Positions 41,101-54,468 of a stretch of DNA of 64,000 nt are shown here, piece after piece; within the stretch, counting starts at the first letter, position 1; every line of letters begins with the position of its first letter. Made by a program: the position numbers and the translations under genes. The notes beneath the pieces were generated by a model, which was not told the origin of the DNA, did no database searches, and saw nothing but the letters and a program-made list of their open reading frames with translations. The stretch spans positions 1,612,001 to 1,676,000 of the forward strand of contig JAJKFH010004053.1 of NCBI GenBank assembly GCA_023333565.1. The letters run 5' to 3'. This DNA comes from Puffinus mauretanicus. Lineage: Eukaryota > Chordata > Aves > Procellariiformes > Procellariidae.

Positions 41101-41719
41101 AGCCTTAAACCGTTCTCTCAGCTGGGTGCAGTGCAGCCGTGGATGATGCTGCTGTGACCTACAGCTGCGCACAGTCTGCATATCCGCTTAGATCCCTTAT
41201 GATAAAAAGTAAATGATAGTAATACTGTTGGTAACAAGAGCTGACTGATTTACTCACTAGAACTGATAGCAATCTTGAATTTTTAATTTTTCCCAGTTCC
41301 CAAGTTGTTTGCGAACAGTCCTCATTATTACACATGTATTTGTTTATCATTTGTTAACAGACAATTTATGAAAAGCAGAGCCAGGCCTCTGGATTATTCA
41401 TCATCTGTCCATTTTAATTATTTGCTTTTTGTGCTGGGTGATTGGCATTTGACAGTGATGCTGCTCAGACTCTGTAATTTGATGAGAATAACAAATAATG
41501 AATAACCACATGTTCTCAGCAATGTTAACCAGGCAGATAAAGGTGCTGGTATTAAGACAGACATTCTTCAAACATCCATGCAAACAGAAATTGAGGTCAT
41601 GTAAAGGTTTTCAAGCAAAGCAGAGCTGAACTGAACAGCCTGAGTTGAACCAGGTTGCCTGTTGCTCTGCTGAGCATCCTTGTTTTCGTAGAACACTCAC
41701 AGCTATTTCTATTAGTTTG

Positions 41720-41739
41720 TTTTTTTTTTTTTTTTTTTT
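41720..41739. repeat. Poly(T) tract, about 20 nt
   Basis: An uninterrupted T run flanked by unique sequence. It is low complexity with no recognisable SINE or processed copy on either side. Confidence 0.9.
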
Positions 41740-42266
41740 AACTTACCAATTTGGACAAGAGGATCCAGACCTGATTCTTCCCCTTTCTTTCACATCCCGT
41801 ATGCCTGTGGGAGAACCTTCAGTCAGAGGTTTGGGTTACTTTCTGATCCACAGTGAGTCAGCGAAGTCTCAGAGACAGGTTTTTATTCCAAAAGAAACAC
41901 CAAGTTTGTAGGAGGAATAGGTGTGTGCAATAAATAGATCTTATTAGAGGGATGATTAAAGAAGAGGAAATTTCAGGCTGGGGCAGAAAATGGTAGGGAG
42001 AGAACTCAAAAATCGGAGCTTTGGTTAAAATTTTGATCTTTCCTGCATCTCATGCACTCAGAGGTGTGGAGGATTTGCTATGTGCACGTGAAGTTGTACG
42101 GATTTGTAGGATTCACTTTGCTGGTGTTTGCAAAGATTCTGTATTGGCCTTGTGATCTTCAGAAAGCATTTCTGTAGTCTAGAGATTCAAAAGGTCTAAA
42201 TACTTTGAAGTGTCAAAATTCATTTGGGCGTGTTTGCTTTCTCTTTTTACGTATTAAATAGATGGC

Positions 42267-42340
42267 CTGGGTTTACCTTTTAACTTAGCCAGCACGAAAC
42301 ATCTGGGTTTACCTTTTAACTAAGCCAGTACAAAATGCAT
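42267..42340. repeat. Two-copy tandem repeat, 36-bp unit
   Basis: The unit CTGGGTTTACCTTTTAACTT AGCCAGCACGAAACAT starts at 42267 and recurs at 42303 with a few substitutions (AACTAAGCCAGTACAAAAT). The divergence shows it is an older duplication than the one at 23767. Confidence 0.9.
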
Positions 42341-42691
42341 CATTCATGTTTTACAATTGCATAAATGTAAGAAATGCTAATATTATTTTGCTGTCTAGGG
42401 ATTAGGGAAAAGGGAGATTTATCCCAGGCTGAGACCATGACCACTAATTCTGAAATCTCTGGCTAAAGGAAATTGTAATTGAAAGATAAATCCTATGTGG
42501 GCTTGGGAGAGAAAAGTTTGCTTACATTGGTTCTTTACTGTGGCAATGCTTCTTTGTCCTTGTGGAAATTATGTAAAATAAACCTCTGATTTTTGCCACT
42601 GGAATGATATCAGATGAATTCAGCCATCAGGGTTTCAGGATCACGTTGGCAAGTTTTAAAATTTCCACCTCTACTAAACTGGTGGGTTTTT

Positions 42692-42746
42692 AAATTAAAA
42701 AAAAAAAAAAAACAAACAAAGTAAAAAAAGAAAAGGAAAAAAAAGT
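42692..42746. repeat. A-rich low-complexity tract
   Basis: A16 at 42697-42712 is followed by AACAAACAAAG, then A-rich sequence broken by single G residues. No upstream sequence resembles a processed gene copy or SINE. Confidence 0.85.
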
Positions 42747-45724
42747 TGCTGGACTGTCGTCAGACATGCCGCTGATGTCTCCGAGGAAGTTGTGGGAGTT
42801 TGTATCCTACAAATTGTGAATCTGAATTTCTCCAAGGCCTGTTTTACAGGCATTTCTTTAATAAATGAAGTAATATGTGGAAAGAAAGAGAATGTCTTTC
42901 ACTCAAATCTTGTTTAAAAGTAACACAAGACTGGTCTGTCCTCTTTCATGTGTGCCAGGGCCACCGTCTTTCTTTGTCTAAATGTCTTCTGGGAACTCGT
43001 GCTGTCCTCTTGCTAGTTCAGGATCCCAACAAGAAGTGATTTTTGTGCTCAGATTTATTGAAATGCTTTTATCTGTACACTACGGTGACTGTAAATGAGA
43101 TGTCGATATTTTTTGCGCTTAGGACACTCAGGCTGATCATTTAGGAATTTCTCACGCTAAGCCAGTATTTTCAGCTGATTTGTTGCATTATTAACTAGGA
43201 CTCTTGTCATAAAAACAAGCAAATAGATAAAAGGATGAGGTCACTCACAGTGACCTCAAACCTGTCCCTGAGCAAGGACTTAACTTGTTAATTTGAATGT
43301 AAAATGGGAAGATAGAAATTAGGTTTTGGTGTAGATTTTAATTCCTCGTAACACAGAATACATATTTCATACACATTCTTCATACGCCTTGTTCACCAAA
43401 CAGTTCTATTTGTTTCTGAAAAATGTTAATGTCCTTGGGCTTGAGTCAGTTTTGCTATTTCACCTGAAATTAGGCCAAAGATAAGTATAATTTCTTGTGT
43501 AAGCCCCTTGCCTACATTTCCTCCTCATTTGAGAAGGGATTGGATTTTCCCCCACGGTGCTAGAGGATCTGCCCTGACAGGTGACTTTTAGCAGGTCATC
43601 TGATAACCTTATCAGGACCACAGGGGAGGCAGAACTATTGAGCTGGGTCATAATTCTCTCTCTCAGGTGACAAGTCACTGTTCAGCCCGGTCTATGGATT
43701 CAGCCGTAATTTTCCCTCTTCCCTTCCTTCCTCCCGCTACAAGCGGCTCTTGCTTTTGGTTTGGGTTTGGGTTTTTTTTTTTTTAGGAAATACGCGAGCA
43801 TAACTTGCTTGTTTTAGACATTCCTGCTTGGACTGGAACACCCCAAAAGAGATAAGTGTGCTGAAAAATGCAGTACTGGCTCCGTAAAAACAAGTCAGTA
43901 CTTCCCTGGCTGAACAGATGTTCTTGCTCAATACCCACATGATGCTTTCCTTCCTGAATGCTGGTTTTCTACATTTATGTTTATTAGTAATTCTCTATGA
44001 GAATAACATAGTGTGTTGTTATACCTGCATAGCTCTTTTCAGTTATAGTGAACTGCATCGAAACAGATTGTAAAATTATATAAATCAGTTCTTGTGGTGC
44101 TTCATGGCAATTTATAGTAGCTAAAAAGCTGTTCATGTTGCTTTTATCAATCACATTCTTCTTTTAGTTTGTACTGGCTTTTATTTTCTTGTCTTTGGCA
44201 TTTGTACAGTTTCTTCCTAACATATATCTGATTAAAACACAGCAGCCCTTCATCGTTGCTGTCATTTGAATAACTTTTAACTCTTAGCCAAACTATTTAA
44301 TATAATCTCAGATATCAAGTAGCATAAAGTAAGAGTCTCAAAACAAATTGAAAGGTAGACTTTTGAGACGATGTGAAAGCAGTAAAGCCTTGATGCCATT
44401 GGGGACTGAGCAAAAAAGCTTAAGCATATACTTTCTTTTAAGAGTTTAAAGAGATTTGAGTCCTTTGCTGGATCGGGTGACAAAGTGCTTTCTGCTGTGA
44501 GGAATCACAACCTATACTCATCAGCATCATGAGGTAGGTTGCTTAATAAAGTAGGTGGCTACCATACCGAAAATAGTAAATTCCATCTCACATAGGTTGT
44601 ATTAAGCACATTTGAATAGTCTATGTCAGAGCAATGACTTTCTTGATTGCTTAAAAGCTTCTGAACAGCCTTAGGGTTGAATAACATGCAAAACTGGTGT
44701 ACCTACATTTCTGTACTTGCTGTGTATACCAGTCCCCTAATGACTGGAGGAATATAACTGTCCTATATGTATATATATCTGTCTCATAGTGCAGAACTTC
44801 CCCAGTGTGGGTCAGCTTTGAAAAGTAACAATGCTGCTCACTGTGTTCTGTGTTTTATTGTATCTTTTAAAAAATCCCAGATATAAAAGTAACCAAACCA
44901 TGAACAATGAACTCAAACGGAGCAACCCTGAGAACTGATTTTGACTCAGAAAATTAAAAAGGGCTTTTAAATTTCACCAGTTGTCATCATGTCAAATTAT
45001 ACCTATACAGTTTTCAGTGGATTCAGCTGGGTGTAATTGATAACAATGTACAGCTTGTTTGCACACCATGAAATAAAAGGAAATCAGTTTAAAATCAGTG
45101 AACTGATACAGTTAATTGGGATAAACTCTTTGAATGAATCACGCTTATTTCCATTGCATTTTCATTTGATTTTAAAAAAAAACTTATCAGTCATATCCAC
45201 TTCTAAATGTGTCCACATCATGGGTGGGTTTGCAGCAATTTAAACTAATTGATTTCTAAGCCAATTTAGATGCATTGCTAATCGAGTTCTGTGAGACCAG
45301 CTTGATGCCAATGTGTGCAATGATACAGAATTCTGCTTACCCTACCTTAAGTTTATTAAGTATTCAGAAAACCACTGGGAGTAAAAACCAGTAGAAGCTT
45401 GTTTTCTTGCTAACATCAGCAGCAAACAAAGAAGGTACATTTCCAGATTGAGGAAGAGGGAACAACTTTTACAGTCGCTTCTTTCTTATACAGGAATCGC
45501 ACTTTGAAGCGTCAATACCCCAGCCAAATACTGCCTTTTGAAAGTTAGTTGCAGTGAAGACCTTAAAAAGAAAATCCTTGCAGTAATGTTGAAAACAGTG
45601 ATGTCCAACTATGTTAATATCTAGCTAGCTTAAATGCTACATGATCAGATTACTCCGAGATAATTGGCTTGCTTAAGTCTCCTCTAGGTTCACAGGTTAG
45701 TATCTGGGATCCACAGATTCAGAA

Positions 45725-45790
45725 GAGGAGAATCCTAATTATTCTCTAGTCCAACCTCCTACATGACAAAAGCTGTGCAATTTCAACCTG
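45725..45790 (-). mobile_element. Possible ancient CR1 tail remnant, minus orientation
   Basis: TTCTCTAGTCCAACCTCCTACATGACAAAAG resembles the CTAGTCCAACCCCCTGC segment of reverse-oriented CR1 3' ends, with preceding AGAATCCTA in about the right place. It is highly diverged and short, so the call is tentative. Confidence 0.35.
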
Positions 45791-46398
45791 CAGTTTCTCC
45801 ATCAAATTCGTGACAAGCTCATCCTAAAATGACTGCTAAACTTGCTTTATCAGTCATCTCCATTGCCACCGTGGGAGGATGAGAGATTGGCAGCAGAGGC
45901 TTAGGAAGGACAAAATGCAGTGCTGCTTAATGAACTGCGAAGGAGGGCACGACCCACAGTACTTGCTTCATGAGTAACATGTGGGCTTGGTTCTGACCAC
46001 ACGTCTGCCCTGATATATCTCCAGGTTTGACAGGATTCAAGTCTCCTATGCAATGGCTGCTCAGGTATTAAATACTCCATTTGTAACTGAGGGGAAACCA
46101 TATATACAAGAGTATATTAATATGTCCAGAACCAGTAGTTACACACATAATGATAATATGCCCAGAGTGGCAAGCGCGGGCTCCACTTTGGCATGCTCGC
46201 TGCACAACTATATGTTGAAAGAGCTACTGGTATAGTCTGGAAATGAGGTTGTGTATTCCCAGTTCAGGTCAGGTTTTCAAGAATCCAGATCCAATTTAGA
46301 AATGTAAATAAGAGACAGGTCTTCAAGTGATTAGCCCCAACAACTTGCAATGTGCACTTGCAGCTCAAGTCTTTACATTCTACCATTCCTCAGTAGTC

Positions 46399-46412
46399 AA
46401 AAAAAAAAAAAA
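46399..46412. repeat. Poly(A) tract
   Basis: An A run after CAGTAGTC. It is simple sequence with no associated element recognised. Confidence 0.8.
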
Positions 46413-49400
46413 GTTATTAGTTTTTCAGAGTATGCTTGGATTTGAAACTTTTTAAATACATCTTCCTAGCTAAAGTAGCTAGATACTTGCAAAAAGTTCA
46501 ACCCCCCTGTGTTTCTGAAAATCCAGGCTTTGGTTCTTGCACTGTTTTTTTGCTTAAATAGCTGCTTACATATATGTGTCTGTATTTGGTTAGTACAACT
46601 CCACATTAAAAAAAAAAATGCCCGTTTTGTTTTATTAACAGTATTGCCAGAGGGAAAAAGATGCAAATTCTGGAATTTGAGTGTGCTGCAGTAACACATA
46701 ACAAAGTGTTATATCAAAGTGCCAGTGAAGTTGCTTCCTGGAAAATATATGGGAAAAGGATCTGATTTCATCAAGCTGCATATTATTACATTTATTTACT
46801 GTTACACATTCTTGGTCTAAGTGGGATAAACTACTATATTTCACAAGGTTTCCTCTGTTTTCCATAAATGCCTTTTATAAGATGAATGTATTGATATTGA
46901 GAAAGCTTATGAATTTCTTACCATAGTGAGTTTATGACATGTGAGTTCTGAAACATAAAGTATTTTTGAGTATGCTTTTCTTAATCTAAAATTCTACTGT
47001 TTCTTGTTTTCCATGAGTGCTCTGAAGGGGGGGAAGCATGAACTTGGTGAAGTACTTAAGTGCAGAAAGTGTTTGAATGGTTTGCTAGACTTAGTTTAAG
47101 CTATAGATCAGTGTGTCCCTGATTTTCTCAGGAAAAAAATGCTGTACAAATGAAAAGAGATGGTAAATAATTCATATGGTAACTAAAAAACACCACGCCG
47201 CTGTATTGTTTTTCTTTCTTCTTTTCACTCTTCTCCAACATGCTTCATTGAATGTAGAGGTTGATGTTCTATATCAGATACCTTCTACCATGACTGTTTT
47301 AAAGCAGTTTGAATCTTTGCAGCTCTCGGAGAGCATCTGTCTGGAACAGACTCACATCATCATCCCTGCAGATCCTGGTGGTGTTTTTCCAGATGCTTTG
47401 TTGGTAGCCAGAGTTTAAGCACACGGCCAAAATAGTTTCACTTCTGTCTTCTTTCTCAGCCAGATTAAATTTCAGTTTGAGCAGTTATTCGTATGTCGTC
47501 CGTGGGTATATAACTTCATCATGTCACATGGGCCAATGGCCAGGATTGAACCCGTCTGTAAAGCACCATCTCCACAGGTACGGTGCAGTTCAATCTCATG
47601 GAGACAGCTGCTGGAGAGGGAATGGCAGAAGCAAATGCTACTGCTGTCCCCTCCAACTGCTCACTCCAGGTAAAAAGGCAAGGCAGTTCATATGCATGAA
47701 CTGAAATTAAATCTAGAGTTTGCATGTGGCCGTATTCTTACCTATTTTATCTCTGTCTTCAGAAAAGATAAAGCTGAGTCCTGATTGCTTGACACCAGTA
47801 AAGATCACAGTTTTGGGGACTAAAGTATTATAAGCCATCCTAGCAACGATCCACTTTGGGTAATGACTTTCAGTTTATGTGAAATCTTTTTTCCAGAGTT
47901 TCAGTTGTTTGTATATTTGAGGCAAATGAGTTGAACTGCTTAAGCTGTGTGCTCTTAACGTGCTGGTAACTTTTATGTATAGAGAAGTTCAGCTATGGCT
48001 ATGTGGTACAAGGAGTGACGTGGGTCTGATAGGAAGCCTACACGCACTGAATTTTGTCTCTGCATCCATAATTTGTGGTGATATCCTAGTGATAAACTAC
48101 ATTTAGCAGACACCTTTGGCTGTCTCACCTGTTCTCTGTACACTAATTCAGCTTCCCTGGGATAGCAACTACACTTCTGACTTCCAGCAGCAGACATTAA
48201 AAGAAAAAAAATCTGCTGGAGAAATATTCACCTGTCATCCACTGACTATGCACGTGCAGATTTTCTAACTCGATCCATTTGAGATGCAGGATAAGCCATA
48301 TTTAGTCTCACCCCTCTCTTAGGTTTCAGGAGGTCCTTTACTGCACCCAGCTAGGAAGCTGGAGGCACCCTACCTGCGAACAAAAATGTTCAGATTTATG
48401 AAAAGATCACCAGCACCGGCTTTTAGACCTCAGAGTACAGGGGATATTAAATCTTAACACTGCGGTGCTATTGTGTGCAGTAAAGATAGCTTAGATACTT
48501 TGTATAGATTTCTGCAGGATTTTAGTTATCAGTTATGCCTGTTTCCAAATCCAGTGTAGCTTAGGCTTTTGTGGGATAAGATATCTGGCTTCGCGGTGGT
48601 GGGGGTATGGAAGAAGCATGGCCTTGGCAGAACCATGAAGGTGGCATGGTACAGAGATTTCAGTAGTTCTCATTGGGGATAATGACATCCATAACTCACT
48701 CTGGTATTATTCCCTCGGGCAGTTTAGAACTTCTTATGAAAATCTTTATTTCAGTTTTTTAATAGTAAATCTCTGCATCCTCAGAAGCCATCTGCTATAT
48801 GAAAATAGGTTTTTATTAAGAAAATGCATGCTCTATTTTCATAGCAATTTTTTGCATGTAAAAATAATGAGATCTGAAGCCCCATTTCCAAGCATTCCCC
48901 TCCAAACCTCAACAAAGCAAGGAAATAAGTGCGTCGTAAAGAGAATAGCAGCTCTGTATGAGTCTAACAAGCCAAATCAAGCACTGCACCTCTGCGTGGG
49001 GAGCGCGGGGGCTGCAGTTGTGAGGCTCAGGCCTGCTTGTCTTGCGCTGCGGTTGTGCGAGGTGCAAGGGCGCTGCTGTTAGCACACCTGCTTAACAGCC
49101 AGTAAGTCAGAAGACTGAGGTCCATCTCTGCAGGGTGGAAGAATTCCTGCCTTGTACCTTAATACTTAGTTGTGCATAAGTTGTGTCCTTTGCTGCTCCT
49201 TTCAAACTGTGGAATTAGTTCTTTTTCTCAAGAGAAACACTATTATTTTAATTAACTTTAAATTTGCACTTTCATTTATTCTTGTATTTGTTAACCAAAC
49301 TTATATGAGACTGCCAAATTAGAAAGATATTGCTTACATATCTCATCACTTGAACTGTTCAAAGTACTGCATGAATTTGATCTCTTCACAAATATTAATT

Positions 49401-50559
49401 TGCCTTGGGGTTCTCCTGAGCACCCATTCACTGAGCTAAAAATCTGTGTTTGCGTGCTGATGTTTGTTCCCGAGGGCTCATCTCCCTAGTGAGCATGTTT
49501 AAACAACTGAAGTGCTCTTACAATGAAACATTCAAAATTAAGCCTTTATTATTATGCAATCTGGGATTATTTTTTTTATCATTAGACTTCCTTCTGAACT
49601 GGGTGGTTGACACTCCCTGTTCCAAATTCCTGTCCCATGAGCTAGTTGTTTGGAAATACTGGCTAGAAGGACAAACACCAGGACTGTTTTTTTTTAATCT
49701 GGAGAAAGTGCTTTTTCACTAGGTATTTGGGATTAAACTGTAACCCGAAGGCAGGCCACAGAAATAGGATAAAGATCAAAACGGAAAGGAGAGCATTGCT
49801 TAGTGGATTGATACGGCTGGAAACAGTGGGCCTGATTCAAGGTGCTTTGGGAGTCAGAGGATTCTTGCACATGACTTAACTAGTTTCTGGACTAAACCTT
49901 GCATATGCCTTAGGAGAGGAATGTATACCTGCTCCAGCAGCATGGGTTCGCTGGAAAATAACATGTAAAGCTTCTCTATATTGTGACAAACTGAGGGTTT
50001 ATATACACACTTGCTATTCAGAAAACGATATTTCTGATTAACTCCATGTCTAAACAATTTTAATGAAAAACAAGACTACTTTGACTTGCCCCTCCAGTCA
50101 GATCAGTTTCTGTACAGAACCTTGCTCCTTGATCCACGTCCAAGAACATATTTATCAGGGAATTTATACAGCCCTTTAAATTCACTTCCTGATGTGAATT
50201 AAACTAACTTTCATGTGCAAAACCCTTTGAAAGTCCCCTGTGTGTGAAGTGAGGATTTCTCCGTCTTTTTCACGCATCCCATGATGCTGTAATCTTCTCC
50301 TTCAGAGTCCTCCTGCCGAACAGTCCATCTCTGCTGCGGGAGAGCTGGATGGATGAGCTTCCCCTTTGCCCGCGGGGACAGAAAGCAACGTGATGTGCTC
50401 TTCCCGCACCGACTGAACACTCAGACTCTCTTGGCTGCGCAAGGAGAGCGCCAGGGTTTTGTCATTTTTCGTGGGGAGTACTCGTTTTGTTTTTCAAGCA
50501 ACTTAGCGTTTAAAATTCTGTAGCCACTTGAAAAGCCAGCAGATCCTTCAGGTTGCCAT

Positions 50560-50860
50560 GTCACAAGTTGCCAGGTTCTTGAAAGTGCCCGGACAAAAAC
50601 TGATGCGCCGAATCCCTTTCGTTGCTGTGCTTCAGCCGTTTGGAGGGCTCAGCCAGCTACGACGTTTAGAGCGCAGCTGCCTCCGATGGCGGCGGCGGCC
50701 CGAGCATTGTTTTGTTGTCGTTTCTGCAGAGGAGCGGCGGGAGCTTACATCATTTCCAGTAATGAAGTGCCTGGGGTTCTTTTATGACTTGCACACTCCG
50801 CTTCTCCGGAGCTGTACAGTATGTGCTGCATGACTCCAGGAAACTGAGGATTTGTTTTGA
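50560..50860 (+). promoter_or_regulatory. Candidate internal promoter / CpG-rich patch 2.7 kb upstream of exon A
   Basis: Within AT-rich intron this stretch is GC-rich and CpG-containing (CGCCGAATCC, GCTACGACG, GATGGCGGCGGCGGCCCG). An ATG at 50686 in good initiation context (CCGATGG) opens a 33-codon frame ending at 50787. A donor-like ACAGTATGT follows near 50815-50823. Short GKAP/DLGAP1 isoforms that lack the N-terminal half are known in mammals and start just upstream of the region encoded by exon A, so an internal promoter here would make sense. However, neither in-frame ATG I tested reaches exon A in the required phase 1 through a good donor. The promoter reading is therefore inference. 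Confidence 0.35.
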
Positions 50861-53446
50861 CTTGCTAAAAGAACGTTTGCTGTTTCTCTTTACAATTTCA
50901 CCGTATGACTTGTCAATTCTCTCCCCCTCTTAAGAATAACTTCAGATTTAATTAGCTGAGTGCAAACATCTCTCATTGCAGTGTGGATTAGACTCCTCAT
51001 TGAGTACATTTACCAACAGAATGAAAGACATCTTAATCAGGCGTTTCTGTATTTGTACTGCAGTGTCCAGAGTGCCCGGTAGCTGTCGATAGACAGTTGC
51101 TATTGACCCTCTTTCTAGGGGGGGATGACCAGTGATGCGGGGACCAGTCTTGTTAAGGCTTGCTTTTTTATTTTTGAAGCTCTCTCTCCTACCTAAGAGC
51201 ACTTTTCAAGTGTGTTTCATTATCATTTCTCTATCTGCTGCTGTGTAGGAAAAATGAAACTTAAGTGCCTTGCTGGGATGTCCTGAAGGTGCTGGCATCT
51301 CCCCAGCAGTTCCACAATGACCCTGCCTAGCATATTTTAAATGGGGCAATTTATACTTTGCTGAATTGCAAAGTAGCATTGCACACAAACCTCTATTAGA
51401 CAAGTTTGGCACCGGCTTCCCAAAGCGTTACCTGTGTATACGCGTGTGTATGTGCTTTGAATTCTTCAGTGGTGAATTTCAGTTTGCATTTCCACCACTC
51501 GGAGAACATTCTCCAGACCATGAACCACCTGGGTCATTTCTGGGATATCATCACCCAAGCAGCAGCCTCCACAATTTTCCGTAAGTCCCGAAGTAAATGT
51601 TTGCGCTGCAGCAACAGCAGCTGATTTACCTGAAAGTGCACAGTTGCAACAAATGCTTTTTGGCACATCAAAACCAATGAAGAATGGCACAAAATTCACA
51701 ATCCCTTCTGTAAAATTGTCATCCTTTCTGTTAGTTCCAGATATTGGTCTTGTCATAAGCACTTTAAAAAACACCTTTAACCCCTATCAACTATTCACTT
51801 TCCCGGAGTTAAAATTTGACAAGTTCATTTTTAGCCATCTCTTCTCTCAAAAATGCTGTGGTTTCTGTTTGATTCTTCAGAAGTGAATCATAGTTTCAAA
51901 ACCCTCACTACCTTAGTGAAACACACTTTTTCCATTAGCGTTCAACATGTTTAACATGGGTTCAGACATGTTATCAGAAACTTATACTAGAGTCCTTAAA
52001 AAAAATCCTGTGTGATTTCATGCCCTGGAAACACCTTTTACGCTGTAACTACTCCTACAGCTATCGGGAGATATGAGGCATATGGATCTGAGCTAGTGAA
52101 ATTAATACCATAATGGCTTCTGGCTCGACAAGCACGTACAGTGCAAACAGAGAGCAGAACAGCTGTAGTAGAGTTACCTCTTATGTGGGTGGCATAGACG
52201 TCTGCCAATTAAAATGATCTGATGAATCATTTCTTGCCATATGATTACTGTTAATAAGAACTTATGTTAACATGTTTGTGTCTGAACTTTGCACAGGTTC
52301 ATGCCTGCATTTATTTTCTTAAAAAACAGAGCATATCATGATTGTTTTTTGTTCTTAATGGACTTTCTTTCCTCATTTGAAAGCATTCCAGGACTTCAGT
52401 AATGCAGAGCTGCCAGCTATCCCTTAAAGGAAGATGTTTTTATCTCCATGTAGTGCTTTCTGCATGTAATTCTGTAAACACAGACCAATAGTTTTTAACC
52501 TGGGAACCTCAAGCTAATCTTCTAAATCCATATAGAAGCACAGCCTCCATATAGAGAGCATGGCCTTCAAAATATGAAAAGAGGAGTCCTTATAAACTTT
52601 TATTAAAGCCTGTGTTGTTGCAAACATTTATACTTACACTTTCCTCTAAGTAGTCCCACCGACTGACAGGCTTTAGCCACTGACTTCATTACGCTAACTC
52701 CCTGTGTGTAAAACTAAGCATTTTTTTTTCCAGAACTGATATGTTATATTTATGATGAGCAATTTAGGTGCGGCAACATGTTGTTTTAAATATGTCCTCA
52801 GCAGCTTACAAAGCATTTCAAAGTATTTGAAAAGTCTGTGCAACAAGTGAGACATTATACAGTAAGAAATACACAAGTCCAAGCATGGTGAGCGTTAACA
52901 GATTTTGACCTAGGATGGTTTGGGGATCTCGCTCTGATCAGAAAAATGTAGTTTAAAATTCTACATAAACTTGGTAAATACGGTAGGACAGGGTAGAGAG
53001 ACAGAAAACAATTGCAATAAAACCGCATGAAGTACAGTTTAGCTAGGATAAGTGGTTGGAGACTCATCATCCTTGTGAATCTTGTTTGGAAGCCATGAGC
53101 AGAACAAACATTTTGGTGGAAGGACTTGTTCCCACGGAACTTAGAACAGTTAGTAGAAAATATACTGGAGAGAACAATCCTAGAAAGACTAAGAAGGAAC
53201 TTGGCAAATAGATTATTTCTTTCCCTCTGCTGTCAATTCTGCCACTCACACCCATAGGCACAGAGGACACTGGTAAATGAGGTATTTCCGTGGCACGCAC
53301 TTACATTGGAGCTTTTGGGGGCTCTTTGGCTAACAGTGTCCTCTTTACGTCTGCTCTGACCACGCTCACTGATGCTTTGAGAACATATTTGCATCCATTT
53401 TCCCTGCCGCATCAATAAATCAAGAGCTCTCGTATGTTCTTTCCAG

Positions 53447-53820
53447 TGTCATCCTGCATTACCACCTATAAGAAGACACCGCCTCCAGTCCCACCAAGAA
53501 CTACCACCAAACCATTTATTTCCATCACAGCCCAGAGCAGCACAGAGTCTGCCCAAGATGCATATATGGATGGGCATGGACAGAGGGGAGATATCATCAG
53601 TCAGTCTGGGCTTAGCAACTCCACGGAGAGCTTGGACAGTATGAAGGCGCTAACAGCTGCTATTGAAGCTGCCAACGCGCAGATCCATGGCCCTGCAAGT
53701 CAACATGTGGGCAACAATACTGCCACTGTCACCACCACTACAACCATTGCCACCGTTGCAGTAGAAGATAGAAAGAAGGACCACTTCAAGAAAAACAGAT
53801 GCTTATCTATTGGAATACAG
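53447..53820 (+). CDS. DLGAP1: DLGAP1 internal coding exon (proline-rich / Ser-Thr-rich middle region)
   Basis: This internal exon belongs to a disks-large-associated protein (SAPAP/GKAP), a postsynaptic-density scaffold that links PSD-95 to Shank and to dynein light chain. Seen: a pyrimidine-rich acceptor ending TTCTTTCCAG, then 2 bases of a split codon (intron phase 1), 124 open codons, and a GTATGG donor after a complete CAG codon (phase 0). The translation opens with SSCITTYKKTPPPVPPRTT, a proline-rich stretch, continues through SGLSNSTESLDSMKALTAA, and ends with a Thr run, a basic DRKKDHFKKNR segment and CLSIGIQ. From memory of the family, these strings match DLGAP1 (GKAP/SAPAP1) closely; DLGAP2 differs in the ALTAAIEAANAQIHG part. 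The last residues form the first half of a DYNLL-binding GIQVD motif that exon B completes. The frame is intact. The DLGAP family is near certain and the paralogue likely. Confidence 0.93.
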
Positions 53821-54460
53821 GTATGGTCTGGGATATGGATTATATGCCTGCCATTGTTTTAGATTTCTACATTTGTTTTACTGCTCATTATGCAATGTTT
53901 CGTGTATTTTTCTTCTTTTCCTGACAGGTACCTATGTAGAAATTGCAGCAGCGTAATCATTCTGCATGGTACTAATGATGTTTTACTAATTTATCGTAAA
54001 AACATCAGATGTGAGGATTTGTTTAAGTCTCCTTGCTGCTTGTTATTCAGCTCTGTTAAATTATACACATGAGCACTAATCTATGAATCATAACACAGCG
54101 GGGGTCAGAAAGGCATGAATTAAATCATCGAAAGGGAATGTGTAAAACAATGATTTACCTTACACTATCACCCAAAAAATATTTTCGTCCAGCCTCACTG
54201 AATTAATTGTCACTGCTTATTCATGCATTTCGTAATGACTGGTAGCCACTTGAATGAGGCAGCATTGTTCCTATCTCAGCCTCAAGAGCTGAGGATAAGT
54301 TCCTTCTGATTTGCCCTTGTTAAAGAAAATTACATTTTGTTACCTCTAGTGGAATGAAACAAGAAAACTAACCCTGCCAATGTTAGCTCCTATTTAAGAA
54401 AGGAGAAGAGCAAATAAACTACACCAATTTAATCTGCTTTCTTAATTAATCTTTCCCATA

Positions 54461-54468
54461 CCCCCCCC
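54461..54468. repeat. Poly(C) run
   Basis: Eight consecutive C residues lie within the intron between the two exons. It is a minor slippage-prone site. Confidence 0.8.

Larger units (their letters stand above)
35201..53446 (+). other. DLGAP1: Upstream intron sequence up to exon A
   Basis: Inferred intron ending in the TTCTTTCCAG acceptor of exon A. No DLGAP exon was recognised in it. It contains a (TG)-rich stretch at 36694-36711, candidate conserved non-coding stretches near 36770-36950, 37740-37930 and 41360-41510, homopolymer tracts at 41720-41739, 42697-42712 and 46399-46412, a 36-bp tandem duplication at 42267-42340, a possible old CR1 remnant near 45725-45790, and a CpG-rich patch at 50560-50760 discussed as a candidate internal promoter. 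Confidence 0.6.

Noticed and set aside
51406..51624. Open frame with a GHFWDII string resembling the DLGAP C-terminal domain (GFWDMLQ)
   Set aside because: Only a handful of residues match, the flanks do not fit the domain, and the position would be before exon A although that domain lies after it.
53862..54072. Continuation of the exon A frame past the GTATGG donor
   Set aside because: Residues after SIGIQ (VWSGIWII...) do not match the family, while exon B supplies the expected VD. The run-on is intron.
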